NCBI GenBank assembly: GCA_019359615.1
Contig: JAHHHA010000004.1
Span: 235,608-299,607 of the forward strand
Direction of reading: 5' to 3'
Length of the DNA: 64,000 bases
From: Cyanosarcina radialis HA8281-LM2
GTDB taxonomy: Bacteria > Cyanobacteriota > Cyanobacteriia > Cyanobacteriales > CCAP-1448
The notes under the pieces are model-generated. The model worked only from the letters and a program-made list of their open reading frames with translations. It was not told the origin of the DNA and ran no database searches. Positions 60,087-64,000 of this stretch are shown here, in pieces; position 1 is the stretch's first letter; each line of letters begins with the position of its first letter. Both the position numbers and the translations under genes were made by a program.

Positions 60087-63000
60087 TTAATTGCATAAAT
60101 CGCGATCGCTCTGTTGTACTTGGTCATTTGTTCGCAAATAATCTCGTGCCCACTGACAACTATAAGCGAGTAAATCTACCTGAAGAACCCTTTTTAAGTC
60201 CCAGATAATTACTTTCAAATCTTCACCGCCAGAAGCCAGTTTTTGACTGTCGGGGCTAAAATCAACCGTCCACACCGTGCCGCTATGTCCGCTTAAGGTA
60301 GCTAGCAGGGAACCATCTAGTTTCCAAAGTTTGACGGTTTTGTCAGCACTGGCTGAAGCCAATAGTTCTCCGTTGGGACTGAATTTAACGCTTTTAATGC
60401 CGCTAGTATGTCCGTTGAGGGTAGCCAGCAAAGTGCCATCGGTTTTCCAGAGTTTGACCGTTCGGTCGGCACTGCCAGAAGCAACGATCCCCTCTTGGCC
60501 CCCCTTATTAAGGGGGATCGGAGCGATCGCGACTGTTTGAACGGCCCCTCTATGCCCCTTGAGAGTAGTTAGCAATTTGCCCTTTGCCGTCCAGAGTTTG
60601 ACCGTGCGATCGTCGCTGGCCGAGACAATTAGCTGGCCGTTGGCACTAAAATCGACCGCCCAAACCGGGCCGCTATGACCTTTAAGAATGCGCCAAGGCA
60701 TTACTTTCAAAGCCGACTTGGAGAGTAAAGATGTCCCTCCCTCTCCCCTCTCTCCCCTCTCCACATTCCAGAGTCTGACCGTGCCGTCCTTACTACCAGA
60801 AACCAGCATTCGACCGTCGGGACTAAAATCGACCCCCCAAATCGAACTAGTATGCCCTACGAGGGTGGCCGATAGGCTCCCATCTAACCGCCAGAGTTTA
60901 ATCGTGCGATCGTTACTAGCAGAAGCGATCGTCCGATTGTCGGGACTGAAGGCCACGGCGTACACTTCGGCTGAATGTCCCTTTAAAGTCGTCAAAGTGT
61001 TGTCAGATTTCCACAGTTGCAAGGTGCGATCGTCGCTGCTGGAAGCTACCATCTTGCCGTCGGCGCTAAAAGCCACATCGATGACGACGGCGGTATGTCC
61101 TTCAATGGTTTTGGTAATTGCTGCTTCTGGCTGCCAGAATTTGACAGTGTTGTCCCAACTGGCAGAGGCGATCGTTTGGCCGTCGGGAGAGAAGGCGACA
61201 TCCCAAACTCGATCGCGATGTCCTTTGAGGGTAGCGATGGGCGTGCCGTGACGGTGCCAAATGGCGATAGTGTTGTCCCAGCTAGCAGTAACTAGTCGCT
61301 GGCCGTCGGGAGAAAATTTAACTTGCGCCACTGGGGCGTTATGCCCTGGCAGCGTCGCTAGCAAGGTGCCATCTGTTCGCCAAAGTTTGACGGTACGATC
61401 GTCGCTGGCAGTGGCTAAAATCCCCCCTTTGTCTCCCCTATTAAGGGGGATCGGACTGAAAGCTACTCCTCTGACGGTAGAACTATGCCCCTTGAGAGTG
61501 GCGAGTAACTGGCCGCTGGCACTCCAAAGCTTAACCGTATTGTCCCGACTGCTACTAGCAATCAGCCGACCGTCAGAACTGAAATCGACTCCCCAAACTT
61601 CTCCTTGATGTCCTTTCAGGGTTTTCAGCAGTTTGCCCTCAAGGTTCCAAATTTTGACCGTGCCATCTCCACAAGCTGAGGCTATAGTTTGACCGTCGTG
61701 ACTGAAGGCCACCGCGTAAATGCTGCCACAGTTACCTGTGAAGGTTCGCAACAAAATTCCTTGCCGATTCCAGAATTTTATGGTGCCATCTCCAGAAGCT
61801 GATACCAGTATCTGGTCGTCGGGACTAAAGGCTAGATCCAAGATTTCGTCGTTATGACCCGTCAAAGTTCTCAGCAGCCTACCATCTGGCTGCCAAATTT
61901 TAATCGTGCGATCGACGCTACCAGAAGCCACGCTCCCACCATCGGGACTAAAAGCGATCGCGTTTACTTTGTCTTCATGTCCCGATAGGGAGTTACGTTC
62001 TACGACTCCATAAGCACTCTGGCGCAGCGCTGAATCAACCATTTTTTGGGTTTTCCAGTCGGGCTGGTTTACCCGATTCAGTTGTTGCTTGGCTCTGATG
62101 GCTTGAACTAGAGCTTCTAACCTGCGATCCGAGAGAAATAGGGCATCGGCAGAGGTAGCGATCGCCTGGATTTGGCTGATTTTGCTTGTCTGTTGGCTGC
62201 GGCTAGTTTGGTGGTACGCTAAAAAGGCTGCTAGCACCAACCCCAGACACACAATAGCCCCAGCAGTTGTGGCTTGAAGGAAGTATCTTTGCAACCTAGC
62301 ATTGGCGATCTCTTGTACCCAGATCAACTCCAGTTGTTTGAGTCGGTCGATTTCCGCTCGCCTTTGTCTCTCTTGCTGCTCCAACGACTGGCTGGAGACT
62401 AGGTAGCGATAATCCCAATCGGTCAAGCTTCGACCTTCAGACCACTCCAGAGCCGCTTGCAAAGCTTTTCCTCGCAAAAGGTGAGATTCATCGCTACAGT
62501 CCGAACTCACCCACTGGCGGAGAGCTTCAGCGTAGGGACGCAATCGGGCTAATTCTTTTTCTACCCAAGCGAGATTGAAAATTTCTCGATATATGGGGTT
62601 GCGAACCGCCAGTAGGCTGCCTTGCTTGACGACTAACCCGCTCAACAATAATTTAGTTTGTTCTGGACTGTCATTGAGGGGAATCGTTTTCTCCTCCAGC
62701 AAGCGCTGATACTCTCCTAGTAAGCGTTGCAAGTTAGCAGATCGCTGTTCGTCGAGCAGGCGAGTGCGAATGGTTTTTAAATGCTCCGGTCGATCGCGAT
62801 CTTCCCAATCTTCCAGCAGGTGCGATCGCACTAATCGATCTACCCATTCTTTTTCATCCCCAGAACGAATAGCTATTCCCTCTCGATCGGTGACTTCCCG
62901 ACCTTCTCGGCAAGCCGTTACGGCTAACTGGCAAACCTTTTGAGTTAAAAATGGCTGTCCTCCCGTCCACTGCAAAATCTCGGTCAAAACTGATTCGGGA

Positions 63001-63692
63001 TGGTGGCAAAAGCCTTCAAGTCCTCGCGCTAGAGGCATGGCTTCTGAGAGTTGAAAGCCTTGCAATTCAATGGCTTTGCCGATATTAAAGGGAGTGCGGC
63101 GGCGATCGCGGATTAAATCTGAAGGCGTAGCGACTCCAAACAAAGCCACCGTCAGGCGATCGTAGGCGGATTTTTCGGCTCTTTGATTGTAAAAGAAACG
63201 AATTAAAGCAAAAAAGTCGTCGGTCGGAAAATTTAGCGCCATCACGCTATCGATTTCATCGATAAACACAAAAATCTTTTTTGAGGTTACTTCTACCAGC
63301 AAAACCTCTTCGACAAATCGCTGCAATCGCTGAGGAGGCGACAGATCTTCGCGTTCCTGCCACCACGATTTAAGCTTGAATTTTCTTAATAGATTAAACC
63401 CCCGACATAATTCAGAAATGATGCCTTTGTACCACTGCCCCGGAGCAATATTTTCGCTACCGATACCAGTTAGATCGATAGAAACGCACTTAAATCCTTC
63501 TCGTTCTAACCGATCTTTGACCCGCACTCTCAGGCTAGATTTTCCCATTTGGCGAGAGTTAAGAACGTAACAAAACTCTCCTGCTTTTAAAGCTTCGTAA
63601 AGTTCTATATCTGAGTGTCGGGGTATATAACTGGGGGCATCAATTTTGAGGCTGCCGCCAACTTGATATTCGTAGGAGGTTGATGGAAGCAT
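60087..63692 (-). CDS. AAA-like ATPase with 14 WD40 repeats
   Basis: 1201 residues. AAA-like nucleotide-binding domain about 20-420 (Walker A LNSRQMGKSSLR near 48, Walker B IFVFIDEIDSVM near 147); a coiled stretch; one membrane segment near 475-500 (ATTAGAIVCLGLVLAAFLAY); then 14 WD40 units (GH-x-x-x-V ... IKLW), enough for two 7-bladed propellers. This architecture is a cyanobacterial signalling/scaffold type. Three repeat-derived inserts lie in blades: VERGERGEGG (about 977-987), PIPLNRGDKGG (about 745-757) and PIPLNKGGQEG (about 1057-1067). Confidence 0.93.
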   Translation of the reverse strand: MLPSTSYEYQVGGSLKIDAPSYIPRHSDIELYEALKAGEFCYVLNSRQMGKSSLRVRVKDRLEREGFKCVSIDLTGIGSENIAPGQWYKGIISELCRGFNLLRKFKLKSWWQEREDLSPPQRLQRFVEEVLLVEVTSKKIFVFIDEIDSVMALNFPTDDFFALIRFFYNQRAEKSAYDRLTVALFGVATPSDLIRDRRRTPFNIGKAIELQGFQLSEAMPLARGLEGFCHHPESVLTEILQWTGGQPFLTQKVCQLAVTACREGREVTDREGIAIRSGDEKEWVDRLVRSHLLEDWEDRDRPEHLKTIRTRLLDEQRSANLQRLLGEYQRLLEEKTIPLNDSPEQTKLLLSGLVVKQGSLLAVRNPIYREIFNLAWVEKELARLRPYAEALRQWVSSDCSDESHLLRGKALQAALEWSEGRSLTDWDYRYLVSSQSLEQQERQRRAEIDRLKQLELIWVQEIANARLQRYFLQATTAGAIVCLGLVLAAFLAYHQTSRSQQTSKISQIQAIATSADALFLSDRRLEALVQAIRAKQQLNRVNQPDWKTQKMVDSALRQSAYGVVERNSLSGHEDKVNAIAFSPDGGSVASGSVDRTIKIWQPDGRLLRTLTGHNDEILDLAFSPDDQILVSASGDGTIKFWNRQGILLRTFTGNCGSIYAVAFSHDGQTIASACGDGTVKIWNLEGKLLKTLKGHQGEVWGVDFSSDGRLIASSSRDNTVKLWSASGQLLATLKGHSSTVRGVAFSPIPLNRGDKGGILATASDDRTVKLWRTDGTLLATLPGHNAPVAQVKFSPDGQRLVTASWDNTIAIWHRHGTPIATLKGHRDRVWDVAFSPDGQTIASASWDNTVKFWQPEAAITKTIEGHTAVVIDVAFSADGKMVASSSDDRTLQLWKSDNTLTTLKGHSAEVYAVAFSPDNRTIASASNDRTIKLWRLDGSLSATLVGHTSSIWGVDFSPDGRMLVSGSKDGTVRLWNVERGERGEGGTSLLSKSALKVMPWRILKGHSGPVWAVDFSANGQLIVSASDDRTVKLWTAKGKLLTTLKGHRGAVQTVAIAPIPLNKGGQEGIVASGSADRTVKLWKTDGTLLATLNGHTSGIKSVKFSPNGELLASASADKTVKLWKLDGSLLATLSGHSGTVWTVDFSPDSQKLASGGEDLKVIIWDLKRVLQVDLLAYSCQWARDYLRTNDQVQQSDRDLCN
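60491..60521. repeat. Repeat insert in the WD40 gene
   Basis: Contains the hairpin CCCCCTTATTAAGGGGG; a related copy is at 61421-61455 in the same gene. In frame, coding for PIPLNKGGQEG. Confidence 0.8.
60732..60762. repeat. CTCTCCCCTCTCTCC repeat insert in the WD40 gene
   Basis: CT-rich low-complexity tract, in frame, coding for VERGERGEGG between two WD blades. Confidence 0.75.
61421..61455. repeat. Second repeat insert of the same type in the WD40 gene
   Basis: CCCCCCTTTGTCTCCCCTA then TTAAGGGGGATCGGA, similar to 60491-60521. Codes for PIPLNRGDKGG. Confidence 0.8.
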
Positions 63693-63878
63693 AAGAATAA
63701 AAGGAATTCAGGAGTTCAGAATAAGTTTTAATAGAGAGTTCGGGACAATCCGATCGAACAATTAATCCCAATCATAACTGGCAGTTATTTGTAGGGTAGC
63801 CAGATGAATATGAAAATTTTATCTCTGGTGCAAAAGTCGGTCGCGAGGTGCGATGCCAAATCCGGTTGCGAGCGACTA
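63693..63878. other. Region upstream of the WD40 gene, with interrupted MITE end
   Basis: AAGGAATTCAGGAGTTCAG repeat, then AT-rich sequence. TGCCAAATCCGGTT (63854-63867) is a variant of the MITE terminal repeat, followed within 10 bp by the end of an IS630-type element, suggesting that the element inserted in a MITE copy. Confidence 0.5.
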
Positions 63879-64000
63879 GTGGTCTGTCAAAATTCAGGAT
63901 GTGGGTACAGACGCTTAAGGCGGATGCGGGCATCAGTTGTGGTAAATTGCCAATCTACTGATTTTTGCTCTCGATTGCGTTCGGTATACCAAGCTGTTGT
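63879..64000. mobile_element. IS630-family element, one end only (cut by window edge)
   Basis: Terminal GTGGTCTGTCAAAATTC begins right after a TA dinucleotide (63877-63878), as expected of IS630 insertion. Carries the end of a transposase gene on the minus strand. Different from the complete element at 45160. Confidence 0.65.
63887..64000 (-). CDS. IS630-family transposase, last 37 residues (cut by window edge)
   Basis: Reads TTAWYTERNREQKSVDWQFT then TDARIRLKRLYPHPEF and stop. The WQFTTxDARIKLKRLYP end is characteristic of one IS630-type transposase group common in cyanobacteria. Confidence 0.8.
   Translation of the reverse strand, partial: TTAWYTERNREQKSVDWQFTTTDARIRLKRLYPHPEF

Overview
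The window is chromosomal DNA of a cyanobacterium. Evidence: very frequent HIP1-type GCGATCGC octamers, the chlorophyll-pathway oxidative cyclase AcsF, a PedR-like small LuxR regulator, many protein families largely confined to cyanobacteria (PRC-barrel protein, DUF29, DUF1350, DUF2996, AAA/WD40 proteins, Ser/Thr-kinase fusions), and short palindromic repeats typical of the phylum. Nothing here fixes the genus. There are no rRNA, tRNA or CRISPR loci, and no photosystem operon.

Layout. 1-7 kb: gloA (partial), eno, a PRC-barrel protein and smc. 7-15 kb: a REC-PAS-GGDEF-EAL protein, a long intergenic gap, a CtpA-type protease, a small monooxygenase-fold protein, the PedR-like regulator, a glycosyltransferase and a PIG-V-like membrane mannosyltransferase. 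15-24 kb: bioF, DUF29, thrC with a CysO-like sulfur carrier, DUF2996, a TM2 protein, acsF with a clear terminator, ilvD. 24-31 kb is accessory: a DUF6883/DUF4926 overlapping pair, a second overlapping small-gene pair, a zinc-ribbon/Ser-Thr-kinase/FGE-sulfatase fusion, a xenobiotic acetyltransferase, a Tat-type aldo/keto reductase and a REC-PAS-GGDEF protein. 31-37 kb: a 1840-residue kinase-AAA-GAF-histidine-kinase hybrid probably paired with that GGDEF protein. 37-44 kb: GxxExxY protein, crcB, htpX, HAD phosphatase, queG, GNAT, DUF1350, cytochrome b561. 44-50 kb: a pirin/LysR divergent pair with a complete IS630-type element inserted between them, an LRR protein, a DUF1350 fragment, cobK. 50-64 kb: nucleotidyltransferase/phosphomutase fusion, ssb, thpR, queF, msrA, a tnpB remnant, comM-like gene, threonine aldolase, a 14-repeat WD40 ATPase, and the end of another IS630-type transposase.

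Functional links: queG and queF both serve queuosine synthesis; bioF, ilvD, thrC, cobK and acsF are scattered single biosynthetic genes; two c-di-GMP enzymes and three Ser/Thr or histidine kinase-type proteins give a signalling flavour; LysR probably controls pirin.

Most notable observations: (1) the last 24 codons before the conserved GFRVV end of the kinase-FGE protein have the composition expected of a diversity-generating-retroelement variable region (adenine-poor, every presumed variable codon ending in a pyrimidine), with no reverse transcriptase or template in the window, so it would be a remote target; (2) dispersed palindromes and tandem repeats have been domesticated in frame inside smc, cobk, the WD40 gene and the end of a HAD gene; (3) a family of MITE-like elements with 14-bp terminal inverted repeats; (4) an IS630 insertion in a regulatory region and a translocated DUF1350 gene tail.
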